Below the pieces are notes generated by a model. It did not search any database. It was given only the letters and a program-made list of their open reading frames with translations, and was not told where the DNA came from. This document shows, piece after piece, positions 33,171 to 44,580 of a stretch of 64,000 nucleotides of DNA; the stretch's first letter is position 1, and every line of letters begins with the position of its first letter. Source of the DNA: Terfezia claveryi (Eukaryota; Ascomycota; Pezizomycetes; Pezizales; Pezizaceae); assembly GCA_015179025.1 (NCBI GenBank), contig WHUX01000035.1, positions 124,001 through 188,000 on the forward strand, in the 5' to 3' direction. A program made the translations under genes and the position numbers.

Positions 33171-33559
33171 TTCGCATCATATGATCGACCAGCTGTTCCA
33201 GCTCTAGCTACACTACCGACACGCTCCCAGCGATGTCATGGGCTCTCCCAGCTCATATTAGAACGTACCACTAGCTATTATTTCACGCTCCTCCAATTCC
33301 ACTGCTAATCCAGTGCTTCCAGCTCTAAGCATCACGACCTAGGCTCTGCCAGCTCAGTTTTATGTACATAAACATTTCGAAAAACTATTGACATTTATTA
33401 TTCTTGTTTTTAGGTGCGCTCTCAACCGTGAGTGCGCATCATTATACGTAGCAGGCATCCGAGCAGGGCTGAATAACTAAGGCATCCAGGCGACTCGGAA
33501 CGGCTAGGGTTGAACTCCTCGGCGTTACGGAAAGGCACGAGATGACGTTTGGGAGACAG

Positions 33560-33800
33560 CAGGGACAACAACTAGAATCCGCATGCCATAACCTGAAGGG
33601 AGGTCATCCGGCTGCCATAAGCTGAAGGGAGGTTATCCGGACGCCATAAGCTGCCAGAGGACATGGGACGCCAGAGGCACAGGTGCCAGAGGGTCATGAC
33701 GGCAGGATCTGGGCGACCTCAGATCGCCACGGGAGACATTGGCAGGACGGTGTCATCAGGACGCACCCATAGTGGCGTCCAGACGCCATAAAAATCCTTT
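33560..33800 (-). repeat. Dispersed repeat C, copy 2
   Basis: Inverted counterpart of 23516-23745. It begins with two local tandem units containing GCCATAAGCTGAAGGGAGG. It directly precedes an R1 repeat. Confidence 0.7.
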
Positions 33801-33814
33801 CTGATGTACCCTGA

Positions 33815-34190
33815 AATTTTGTTTGCAGCACTGCATGTCAAGGGCTTGGTGAAGTCTCGATCTAAAAGACTAAAAATGGTGTGGTTGGGAGACTACCAAG
33901 ATAGGACTAGCTTAATGACAAAAAGGGTAGACTGGGAGATACCGGAAAAGGTATGGGCCAAAAAAGGACTACCTGTGTGATTTCTCAAAAAGGCTAGTCT
34001 GGCAAAAAGGCAACCATCCAATGATACCGAAAGAAGAAGTCAAAAATTCTAAATACCCCAATTCGTGCTACGGAGGGAGACTTTCCCGCGGGATCTCCTA
34101 CTGTAGTTAATAATTGGCACTACCTAGACCTGCTAGCGTAGTCACTACCATATTCAACTCGGATGATCTCAAATGGCACTAAGTCCTTCA
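33815..34190 (+). repeat. Dispersed repeat R1, copy 2, carrying micro-insertion L
   Basis: Full-looking copy, from GCAGCACTGCATGTCAAGGG to CTCAAATGGCACTAAG. Micro-insertion L at 33987-34012: CAAAAAGGC, core TAGTCTGG (8 bp), CAAAAAGGC. R1 copies near 16500 (minus strand), 39583 and 43730 lack the insertion. Confidence 0.85.
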
Positions 34191-34499
34191 CATGCTTCAA
34201 GAATGATGCTGTATTTCCACTATTAATTGTTGGTTTCGACGCCAATCTGTGGCACAGAATAATGCCACATTTCTATGTGACATACTAGGATTACTCGGAC
34301 ATTATTACCAAAGTCCTACGTAAGTGTAGCCCACCTCAGAACCTAGTCACTTGCTGGCTGGCCTTGCCAACAACAATAACGCACTCATGAGGTGTTCGTG
34401 ATGAGCGAGATTATTCATGTCCACTATGCCGTAGGAGGAAAGCGCACGTCATATGTCCACATGAGAACATACCTAGACTACAAGAGGTGGCTACCTACG

Positions 34500-34525
34500 C
34501 CAATCCCTAGTCTGGTTCCAATCCC
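34500..34525 (+). repeat. Micro-insertion I: 10-bp core with 8-bp repeats
   Basis: CCAATCCC at 34500-34507, core TAGTCTGGTT at 34508-34517, CCAATCCC at 34518-34525. The bases before the repeats differ (G and T), so it is 8 bp here, or 9 bp with one mutation. Confidence 0.75.
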
Positions 34526-35430
34526 TAGGTTCAGGATGAGAACAGATATTGACTACGGTAACAGGTGCCTTGAGCCTTATAGCGATAGCTCCGATAGTAG
34601 CCTTTATTCAAGCAAGCTTCTTCCACTTATAGCCTAATCTTATAGATCCTCCAACGGGGACTCTAGCCTCTCTTGCCTGGTAATCTTTCATCTAGTGTCT
34701 TGTATGGGCTGCTGCCCTCCGGTAACAGTAAATTCAAAATAAAATAATTCAATCATATGATAGATTCATTCGCTAGAATCATATTAGTCATACTACAGTC
34801 ACCAGTCAGTAGCCTTATGTAATCCGGCATTATGTAATACTAATGGATGTTCCTTCTGCACTCAGCCAGTCTCATGCCAATATCTAAGTAGCTGTATACG
34901 TGCATTACTTAGATAGGAAGCTTAGCTAGATATGTCGGGCTTGGCTCGAGGCTTAGCAGAGCCTATAAGGTTACATGCCGGACTTAGGTATCATCACGGA
35001 ATAGACATACTCGAGCTTCACAAGGTAGAACTTCTTTGGATCCCCATCCCCAATACCTATTGATTTTTAGCGCACGCCCCGCATTAGCTGAAATAGCCTC
35101 GTACCCTCTGTACAGTACGGACAGTCTTGCTTACACCTGAATTAGTAGTCTAGCTGGCACCACCAAAGAATTAAGTACTTCCTTGATATCAAGTTGCTAT
35201 GACTTTCAAAACTGGCAATTCCCTCACTCCTATCTTTTTGACCGTGATGTCCAAATTCTCTACCCTCCCCATTCTTCTCCAAAAGCATTTGCTGAAGCAT
35301 ATGGATGCTAACACAATGCCGAAACATAAGAAGAAAGGGTATGTATGGTATATCCTATAATATTAAGATGGGCGTGCTGAGTTTATACAGAGAGTCACAT
35401 ATCGTCAGCGTCTAACAATTCACTTCACCA

Positions 35431-37209
35431 ATGAATATTCTCCAACCGACTCAGAATAATACACCACTGCCCTTTGTCAGAATGGATCTACCTTCAGAGA
35501 GGTGGCTAGCTTTTCGAAAGTACATATTAAAGACGTTGCAACTTATAAATCAGAATGGTTCTTATAGTGTTATATCTTGTACAACAAACCATGCCTTGAT
35601 AGTCCTATTTGGATTCCCCGACTTGAAAGATATCATACCCTTTGAGCCTGCCCCCTACAATATACCGATCCTGTTACATTGTGATAAGATCGAAAGCGGA
35701 GCCCACCTCACACCCACAACCCCAATGCTCTCCAATGGATAGCTGTCCCATCCAGTGGTTCCAGTGGAAAAGCTTTACTTAAAGATGTTCTCTATTGGTC
35801 AGAAAGGCACATCAATATAAAGCAAGATCATATCTGAGAGCACTACTAATTCTCTTTATCTTATAGATTCTCTACAGGAAGGGGGCTCATTTGGAGGATT
35901 ATTTAGGGAGAATGGAGGAAGTGATCAGCCTTTCGGAATCACTGCCACTCATTGTTTGGAGAATCCTATACCGGAAGTGACAGTAGTCACTATGCCCTCT
36001 ACTTTGGAAATCAACGCGAGATTTCAATATATCCTTAGGTATACAATACTATCGACAGAGAAAGTCCACCAGAAGGCATCGAAAGAGAGAGAAGCACATT
36101 GGTTGTTTGAACAGTACACTTATTCACCATCTTCACTCAGGCCACTATCATTCAAAGCTCCAGATATAGGTATCGAGACAGTTGGGGTCTTGTATGGAAT
36201 GGAGGTTGGGACGGTCTATAAGTCTATAGACTTAATGAAGACAGGAATCCTAAAGAGACACGATGAAGCTTTAGTCTATGCGGGGTATCCCTCCTTTGGT
36301 CTGAATGAAGAATGTTTGACAAGATTAGACTTCTGTATATTTCGGTGTAATAAAAACTTGTGAGTACAAAAGACCATATTAATTATTCACCTTCATCACT
36401 AAGATTCTTCTTACAGGGTTGAAGGAAACATCTTTTATGAGGAGCATGACTACGGTACTGAAGGGGAAGCTGTGAGAGAAGATGGTCTGTTATATCCTAG
36501 AGCAAAGGTTGTGAAGACTGGAAGGAGTACTGGTACCACGAACGATATCATCGTCTCGACCGATCTAGTTTTATGGGAGGGAGGGCTTGGGGACAGCGGG
36601 GCGTTCTAGAGAAAACTACATTGACTTGGCAAAACCGAACACTATTGTGGAGTTCAACGGGTGGCAACAACCCACAAAAGGAATGGATGTCTTGAAGAGC
36701 GGCAGATCCACCAATATAACGTATGGCAAGGTTCTAGGGAAACTACATTTAAATGCAAGGATCTCAATTGGAGAGCGGATATTAGTAACGAGCGAATGGG
36801 TAATTATTTCAGGAAGGAATAGGCCGTTTATGCGTGCCGGGGATTCTGGTTCGGCGGTATGTCGCTGTCCTGAGGATGGGCAAACCGCAGTTGGAGTGGT
36901 CGGAATCATGTTTGGGGGGAGCGTTGGAAGCCAGGCGAATGTTACTTTTTTCATGCCTGCAACTACAGTAGCAAACGGCCTATTGCAGCTAACTGGGGAA
37001 TACCTGCAACCGCATCATACATCCCGAACGTCCCGAACAATACACTGCCCCGCCTACTATTTACACCACATCCGCTCAATCATCTCGATCCACCAATTAC
37101 ATTCAGTCCCAGACCACCAACGCATGAACCGGAGAGGTTGGTGCCGCCAATTGAACCACCAAATATAGATTGGGAGATCCCCATGTTGGAGATGTATAAA
37201 GACTGCTAG
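35431..37209 (+). pseudogene. Decayed trypsin-like serine protease domain gene
   Basis: Pieces in changing plus frames: 35431-35742 (N-terminal part), about 35870-36362 with G-S-F-G-G-L-F and G-I-T-A-T-H-C-L-E-N (catalytic His block), an intron at 36361-36417 (GTGAGT, TTACAG), then V-V-K-T-G-R-S-T-G-T-T, and later 36600-37010 with a second G-R-S-T and R-A-G-D-S-G-S-A-V (catalytic Ser block). A Pro-rich tail ends about 37209. Frame changes near 35715, 36597 and 37005 have no splice sites to explain them. The pattern recalls uncharacterised fungal trypsin-like (S64-like) domain proteins. Substrate unknown. Confidence 0.6.
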
Positions 37210-37280
37210 GGGGGTGCGGAATGATGATAATCTTGTATTGTTTAATTTTGTTTTTATATGCTACCTATGGGCTCTATGGA

Positions 37281-37720
37281 TGTCACAACCGTGCTCTGGT
37301 TCTTGACACTCGCGTGAGTCAAGTTACGCGGGTGTGGTATGTTTGCAGTTTTCTTTGTATTCCTGTTTTGAGAGTCGGACAGTTTCTGTCCGACTCTCGA
37401 TGTTGCCCATTGTTGTTATTGTCATTTGTTATCCCGTTGCCGGGCACTGGGTGTCGGCCTTGGTATCGGCCTTGGCTCTCGGTGCCATCATGTATATACT
37501 TATATATCTCCTGGTGCCCGCACTCTTGTTGGATCCCTATCCAACGTCTTGCATGTCAATACAAGACCTTGCGCTCACAAGTCTAGAGGACCTTTTCCTA
37601 GTGACCCTCGCCGCTCGTGAACCCATCGCGTCTCTTGCCTCTTGCCCCTCTGGTCCTTTGCCCCCTATCTTTAGCCTCTTGCCCCTACCGACTGTGTCTC
37701 TTGGTCGCCTTGTCCCCTAG
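37281..37720 (+). repeat. LTR D, partial copy
   Basis: Starts TGTCACAACCG and shares with 39720-40156 the hairpin near 37370-37400, a GGCCTTGGCTCTC block, a TATA-like stretch and TTGTTGGATCC-CATCCAACGT. The hairpin arms GAGAGTCGGACAG and CTGTCCGACTCTC are perfect. Two further hairpin-like GAGAGTCG units lie at 37831-37865 and 37911-37945. Confidence 0.7.
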
Positions 37721-38796
37721 TGCCCTGAGACAATGGAAAGGTATGAAGCTATTCTACATAATCTCAAGCTTTTGTAACAAATACTCACCAAGATCGGGAT
37801 TGTGCAAGCAGGGAGTACTGCAATCAAATGGTTCGAGAGTCGGGCGGGTTCCGGTTCGAGTCTCGAACTGGAAGTGCGGAAGTGCGGATGCAGGTTCATA
37901 GACTTCCTATTTGAGAGTCGGGCCAGTTTTGGTTCGACTCTTAGATCGGAAGCGGTACAAGTAAGGTTCCAGGGTTTCAAGGTTAATCCACCTAGTGGAT
38001 TTAAGCGAGTGACTAGGACTTCCGGATGCGGTCGGTTGTCGACTAGTCAGATCAAGGCATGTGTATCAAGTGCATGTAGTACCAGCGATACCGCTGGCAC
38101 CAGTGGTACAAGGACAAGGTCTAGATGTATCCATACTGGCAACTGCGTGGGTTGTCAGCGATACGGAGTTAATAGGACCGGCCAGGTCACAGGGTCATCA
38201 CCGATGTCTCGAAGGTGAAAGCAAGCTTCTTCTTTCCATCTCCGATTTTTTCGCTTGTGGAAGTACACAGCTAACACCCACTCGAGCTTGTTTGTAGCCT
38301 CATCCCGCAACACTAACAGTTTCGTTTCACCATAGAGCAGTGATTCATTACTGCTTCGATGGTTGCTGCCTTCGACGATTGCTCCTAGTCACGATGTGGT
38401 AAAACTGGCTACCAATAGAAATAGTGCTAGTTGAAGACAGTATCAATGGGCGGTATAAAAGGTGGGATCTTCCGTCCAGAGGAATTGGAGTATACCTAGA
38501 TCTGAGATCACCCTCGTTGGCTACTGATTTTGTTTTGTATGTGTTGTTCTCAATTGGCTGTGCCTTGAGGTGATCAAGAAACTTGTTGACTTTAGTAGCA
38601 TTTGGGGTTCCACTGAGATCATTGTGTAGGGTCTTTGAGATCATTCGCAGTAGGGTCCATTCCATCTGAATTGTTGAATGAAGCTTTCGCTCGTCGAACA
38701 GCGACTGTAGGTATAGAATGATAGTATCAGAGGTATATTTTACCTGTATCATGTTTAACTGTATTATTAATAATTTATTATTATTATTTAAAATTT

Positions 38797-39001
38797 CAGT
38801 GTTCTCAACAGGCCAGGCCGGGGCCGGGCCTTCCTATTCAGGCCGCCTGAATAGCCTGAATAGCCTGGACCATGGCCTGAATAACCTGGACCACGGCCTG
38901 AATAGCCTGGACTACGGCCTGAATAGCCTGGACCATGGCCTGAATAGCCTGGACCACGGCCTGAATAGCCTGGACTACGACCTGGTCGGTTGAGAACACT
39001 G
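38797..39001 (+). mobile_element. MITE with 13-bp inverted ends and an internal 21-bp minisatellite
   Basis: Ends CAGTGTTCTCAAC (38797-38809) and its exact complement (38989-39001), like hAT element ends. The inside, about 38845-38985, is about six and a half copies of a 21-bp unit (CCTGAATAGCCTGGACCATGG type) that leaves one frame open as a seven-residue repeat. No exact target duplication was found. Confidence 0.65.
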
Positions 39002-39375
39002 GTTTAACATTTCACGGTAGAATTTATTGAACCGTTTCTCAATGCCATCTAGCTTTCTCATTGTGCCCTTCTGGTAAACTTCCTTGGAGATGGAGACATC
39101 TTCGGTTGTCAGGAGGGCTTGGAGGTGCTAATAATGGGCTGCACTCCTGCCAGGGCGAGCTTGATTGAAGGTATAGCAGGGGTCAGTAGTCATGCGCCCA
39201 AGGCGGCTGTAGGAAGGGTCTGGGTTAGTGTTGGCATTGTAGACATGATGGCGATGTTGTGAATTTCTGTTCAGCAAGGAGGAAAATAACCGTACATATA
39301 TATATTTGACGACCTAGCACAGCTAGCATTTAGCTGGCATTTAGGGTCGAAGCCAGACTGTAAACATAGACTTCG

Positions 39376-39719
39376 AAAATTTTGTCTGCAGCACTGCATG
39401 TCAAGGGCTCACCTTAGCTGCCTGTTGTCGTAGTGGGACTGGCGAAACTCGATCTAAAAATAATAACTAGACTAAAAATGGTGTGGTAGAGAGAATACTA
39501 AGATAGTACTAGCTTACTGACAAAAAGGGTAGTTGGGGAATACTGGAAAAGGTATGGGCCAAAAGAGGACTACCTGTGTGATTTCTCAAAAAGGCAACTA
39601 TTTAATAATATCAAAAAAAGAAGTCAAAAATTCTAAATACCCAATATATACTATAGTAGGAGACTTTCTCATAAAATCTTCTACTGTAGTTAATTGGTAC
39701 TATCTAGACCTACTAATAT
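39376..39719 (+). repeat. Dispersed repeat R1, copy 3, interrupted by LTR D
   Basis: Matches the 33815-34190 copy until about 39715, where the TGTAACA end of LTR D begins. Many C-to-T and G-to-A differences. Confidence 0.75.
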
Positions 39720-40156
39720 TGTAACAACCGTCTCTCCTTGGGTCCTGTTTTGAGAGTCGTGCCAGTTTCCGGCACGACTGTCAAAAGTTCCCTATCTCGG
39801 GAAGCTTAACCTGTTATCGGCCTTGGCTCTCAAGGCCACTATGTATATATACCTCTTCGCTCTCGCACTCTTGTTGGATCCCCATCCAACGTCTTGTATG
39901 CTCAATACAGACCTTGCCTCTCCCTACATCGGTACACCCTCCTTGTGTACCTCCTTGCCTTGTCTAGCCACTAGCCTCTGCAGCCCCGCTGCCCTCCTCG
40001 TGAACACCCTGCTTTCCGTGACATCCGTGACAGGTGTCCGTGACAACTTCCCCTTGCCCCCTCCCCACACAAGTAGCCTCTCCTACGTGTGCGACCCCCT
40101 TGCCCCTTGCCCAGGTATACCCCTTGGTCGCCTTGCCCCCCAGAGCCCCTGTTACA
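39720..40156 (+). repeat. LTR D, 437 bp, complete 5' LTR
   Basis: Starts TGTAACA and ends TGTTACA, so its termini are short inverted repeats with TG...CA. Contains a hairpin (39753-39784) and a TATA-like TATGTATATATA. A gag start codon follows 37 bases downstream. Confidence 0.8.
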
Positions 40157-40192
40157 CTACGTTGGATTATTCTGACCAACTGGTACACTATC

Positions 40193-40576
40193 ATGGATCC
40201 ACAAGCCGTCCTACCGCCAGCTGTCAGGTTCCAGACCTGGAGGAACTCCCCTATCCCCTCAGGTCTGAATGAGTTGAACGCGTATCGTCGAGAAATAATC
40301 GACATCTTTAAAGCCATGGACACCATCGGAGCAGGACTTGGCAACCACCTGGCCGTAATTGAACGCCAGCTGAAGTCGGCCGATGAGGAGATCTAGTCTG
40401 GTTGGCACGAGGAGATCATGGTCCTACAGAAGGACCTTGATGAGACGAGCACAGCACTCACGGATGAATGGACTACAGCTTCTATGTACTTGGTAGAAGT
40501 CCACGCTTGTCGTGGCATACTTCCGCCTCGCAATAGGCAAGGTGGCGTCATCATATCCCTCAGGCGATGCATATGA
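40193..40576 (+). pseudogene. Retroelement gag N-terminal ORF, stopped by micro-insertion J
   Basis: From the ATG at 40193 (M-D-P-Q-A-V-L-P-P-A-V) an open frame runs to K-S-A-D-E-E-I, where TAG at 40394 ends it. The TAG is the first codon of micro-insertion J: repeat GAGGAGATC at 40385-40393 and 40409-40417 around core TAGTCTGGTTGGCAC at 40394-40408. The addition is 24 bp, so the frame resumes as M-V-L-Q-K-D-L-D-E-T and stays open to 40576. Predicted helical, as in gag-like proteins of gypsy elements. The rest of the element is missing after a (TAA)n tract. Confidence 0.75.
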
Positions 40577-40589
40577 TGTTAAACAAGAA

Positions 40590-40590
40590 G

Positions 40591-40626
<36 letters not shown>
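40590..40626 (+). repeat. (TAA)n microsatellite
   Basis: About twelve TAA/AAT units just after the gag relic. Confidence 0.9.
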
Positions 40627-40628
<2 letters not shown>

Positions 40629-41009
40629 GTTTTTTTTTTATTCGCCAGAAATCGGAGCAGTTCCTCGAACTGTTCGATAGTTCTTCCTTCGTGAGGTCGT
40701 ATGCGTTGGTAGTCATTATTAGAGATATTCATATTGTTGGGTTTGGACTATCTATTGATTTGGACTGAAGGGAAAGAGGGAAATCCAGTTGGTATATATA
40801 GAATCATTTCGTTAGATAATTGTGAGTGAATATCTAGGTCAGTGGGATCCGGGAGTCCAAAAATGCGGCCAATTATGCAGGGTCCCTTTTGGGGTGCCAA
40901 GACTACACTTATGGTAATATTGTCTCATTCCCGATTTGGACTTTTCAGTTCCAGAAATGGACTTCAAATTTTCAATTTCCACGTTGAGACTACAGTAAGG
41001 GTTGTCACC

Positions 41010-41747
41010 AATTTAAAAAACTGCTTAACCACCCTTGTTGCTTAACCTAGGTGTTTAACCAAATAGAGATGAGAATGTGATTTAATTGCTGATACCTCTT
41101 GCGACACAACCATTTGCATTTTATTTAACTGCTGACTCATGGGGCAAATCAACACAGCCATTCCAGCATTGCATACTCTAGCATGCTGCATATGTACCTA
41201 TTCCGCATACCTATTCTGCATACCCCAAACGAAGCCAGCATGCCCCCCCCCAGAGGTCTATGAGCAGATTGCTTCCCTCGTACCTAACTTCTCTTGATTA
41301 TCCTCCATCCATCCAACAAGCCTTCCTATGTCTGATTTATCCCATGCTTTGTAACCTCTGTCGCCGACGCCGACGCCGACGTCTTACCGATCGGTCGTTT
41401 GGATGAGGGGCGTGTACTTGGCTCTTCCGATGGGGATGGTGGGCTGGATTGAGCTGGTTGGCCAGATGGAGGGTGGGAGCTCAGAGAGAACACCGTGAAG
41501 TCGTTGGTGATTGCGGTTGTGGAGCTTGATTCGCCTTCGTTGAGTTCATGGAGTTGCGTTCACTGCCTTATGACTCAGCAACTTAAGCAGGTTTAAGCAG
41601 GTTTAAAGCACTCTGGAGTGCTTTAACTTGCTTAAAGTTGCTTAACCATGATATGATTGCTGATTGGCTGGTTGCCGTTGTCGATTTGCACGGGTACCCC
41701 ACACTAAGGTTAAGCAACAAGGGTGGTTAAGCAGTTTTTTAAAACGG
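41010..41747 (+). mobile_element. MITE-like element with 36-bp inverted repeats
   Basis: TTTAAAAAACTGCTTAACCA onward at 41010 is matched by its complement ending at about 41747; the repeats run about 36 bp with no mismatch until the last bases. Internal sequence (about 735 bp total) has no transposase. The right edge adjoins R1 sequence. Internally there is a GCC/GAC tract near 41364-41382 and a small palindrome near 41605-41628. Confidence 0.8.
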
Positions 41748-41838
41748 GATCTCCTACTGTAGTTAATTGGCACTACTTAGACCTGCTAGCGTAGTCACTA
41801 CCATATTCAACTCGGATGATCTCAAATGGCACTAAGCC
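41745..41838 (+). repeat. Dispersed repeat R1, 3' part only
   Basis: Matches 34085-34190 (CTGTAGTTAATTGGCACTAC to AAATGGCACTAAG). Confidence 0.8.
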
Positions 41839-42821
41839 TATCAGTGTCATGTTGGAAATATCTAGCGTGCACCAGCAATATAATCTAATGCACCTGACGT
41901 AGACTAAGTATTTGCTGATGGTCTATGATATAGTCTTCCTCCCACAAACTTTCCCGATCTCGTTTTTTGTCCTGAAGTGGCGTTCTCAAGAACATTTACC
42001 TACTCGTGATGGTGTTCTTCGTGACCTTAGCTACGGGTGTCCTCTGGGAATTTTATTAGTTGGAGGTCAGATAGATCTGAGCCCTGGATAATATGTGGGA
42101 AGTACTTGCCTCAAGTCAGTCTACAGGCTTTACAGGCAAATAACCCTTTGTGGAGTAGAAATAGAAATATAGATAAAGTAAGTATAGATGTAAGGTTTGG
42201 AAGAACAGAAAAACTTTGATGTGGCAAAGTCTTCAGAACTTGTACATGAAGGGTTGAGGGCTCGTAGAAAGGGTGAGGTCTGTAACTAGGATAGAAGGAG
42301 GGGCGCTCTCATAGATCAGAGATGAGCTTCTGAGGAATAGAAAGGATGAGGCCAAAATATAGCCAGAAGAGGTATGAGATCATTTATAAATAAGCCACTA
42401 CCTAGTGTGCATAAAGGTATGAGCTCTCAAGCTTTTCTAGCAACAAGGTCGTGGAAGTAAGGGTTGAGGAGATTGACGCAGGTATGACCAAGTCTAAAAT
42501 TTTCTTTCCTATAATCTAGAATCACAAGGGAGACGTTGTATGGCTGTATCGTACCCCCCGCCAGACTCTGCCATACTTACTATTGGTAGTCTGAGTTCGG
42601 TTCATAACAGATCTAGAGCAGCCAGTTAGATGCTAAGTTAGCTGATAAAGGCCTTGTAGAAGTTTAGTTGGGTTATAGGTCTATTATTTATTCAATATTC
42701 GGCCTGGTCGAGTGGGGGTCATTGAGGGTCCTCTTGAAGGGTCGTTGGGGAGAGTAGTCTTTAATGCAGGTACATATTAGTGTTATTTGAAAATACTGTA
42801 AATGCGTACTAGTACCCCGAA

Positions 42822-43850
42822 AACTTGTCTGCAGCACTGCATGTCAAGGGCTCGCCTCAGGTGCCTGTTGGCGTCATGGAACTGGTGGAGTCTCAATCTA
42901 AAAGACAAAAAACTGATGTGGTAGGGAGACTACTAAGATAGAACTAGCTTAATTACACAAAGGGTATGAAAGGACATGTGACAACACTACCAACTTACCC
43001 GATCTGGTCATTAGATAGTTGACATCTTCTATATTATGAATATATCGATAGGATCATCACACTTCAGACCTTCTAGATTATGACCCGGTTTTGCTTTTTC
43101 GCTACGCTCTCTACTTAAATCTTATTGTTGTGCTTGCCTCTGATCGTCGTTTACCGCTTCTCTCTTCTCTACCTGACTTCTTGTACCATTAAACCTGATC
43201 TTTTTGCACTACTTCAAAAATGTCGAACTCTAACAGAGTAGATGTGACAAAGTTCATCAAGCTAAATAGCACCATGCCCGCTTCTTCCTTCCTTTATCTT
43301 ATGAACAAGACCAAGCTCGTATATGTGCTAATGCGAGAACAGGAACAGTGAACACCACAATTTATTAAGTAGCTCCGAGACAAATCACCTCCAGATCGAT
43401 GTACGGACGGATGGATACAGCTATGTCAAATACTACTACATCGTCTTACTGTTCTCAACGCACTGGCAACACTCAAAATCTCAAACCAAGATGGATGTTG
43501 GAGAAAGAAGAATGGAGAAGAAAAAGAGCACCTTCAAATAGAAACCAAATTTCATACAAGTCCCTTCTACTCTTTCTTCAGCTGCTGCTCAGTTGACTCA
43601 GTCAGATGGTTATTAAAGAACTGCTAACCTTTCTACTTACCAGATGGCCTACCAAGACCCGAGCTTTCTTTTAGAGCCCCGAGATACCAGAAAAGGTATG
43701 GGCTAAAAAGGACTACCTGTGTGATTTCTGAAAAAGGCAATCATCCAACGTTACCGATACAAGATGTCAAAAATTCTAAATACCTGTTGCGTGTTGCGGT
43801 GGGAGACTTTATCGCGTGGTCACCCACTGCAGTACTAGCCTGGCGATCTG
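42822..43850 (+). repeat. Dispersed repeat R1, copy 5, split by an insertion
   Basis: 42822-42966 is the 5' half and 43684-43850 the 3' half. Between them lie LTR-like repeat F (42966-43077) and a short gag-like or unknown segment. The 3' half keeps a decayed hairpin. Confidence 0.75.
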
Positions 43851-43949
43851 AAGCTTAGATATGGCAGAGCGGACAGGATGCCTCGTTTTCTTCAGTCTAT
43901 GGTCATAGATGTTTGGACCAAGTGATCCGATGATGTATACATACTGACT

Positions 43950-44288
43950 GTGAAAACAATGGCCTCTTCTTCCAAATCTTCAGTTGTCCAACAGCATCAG
44001 GCATGGTCGGAGCTTGACCGGTTATGCCTCAGGGTAGCGCCTCCGCATATTGAAGGATTACTCCCCTTTTCTCTTCAAGCTGAACCTACAGCCAATATCA
44101 GGGACCTACAAGATGTTCTACAGCGTGAGGAGAAAAGTATTGAGACTCTAGAAATTCAATGCAGGCGTCTGCATGTTCAGCGCAGGATCACTGACTTTCT
44201 GGTGCCTCCTCTCCTTGACATTCCCGCCTCCACACCTACTACTCTCGTTTGGATATTTCTTGTTTATATGCTCTGCTTGGATTCATAA
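43950..44288 (+). pseudogene. C-terminal fragment of a pogo-type transposase, copy 2
   Basis: Contains H-I-E-G-L-L-P-F-S-L-Q, L-Q-D-V-L-Q-R-E-E and V-Q-R-R-I-T-D-F-L, clearly related to 26212-26568. It begins with a short unrelated N-terminus (M-K-T-M-A-S-S-S). Not a complete transposase. Confidence 0.6.
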
Positions 44289-44483
44289 GCCTATTCCACA
44301 ACATTTCCTAGCGCTATTTAAATTCATTTTATAGTTACCTATTTTCTCTTGCTATAAGCATATATTGGTTACAAGCATACTTCTCCCGGTCCGAACGATA
44401 TGCTTGTATCGAGAGTCCTCTGTAGATCGCATTTCAGAAATGAGAATACCAAGCGCTCCGCAAGATTACAGGAACCCATCGCA

Positions 44484-44580
44484 CCGATGAGGTCATACGA
44501 CCTAGCGTCAGGATTACAGAGATAGAGTAACGTTCATCTCACGGTTATAGAATAAAAGATCTGGTTTTCATCTCCCACAG
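44484..44580 (+). repeat. LTR-like repeat E, copy 2
   Basis: Matches 11846-11965 with a few differences and a short internal deletion. Confidence 0.65.
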
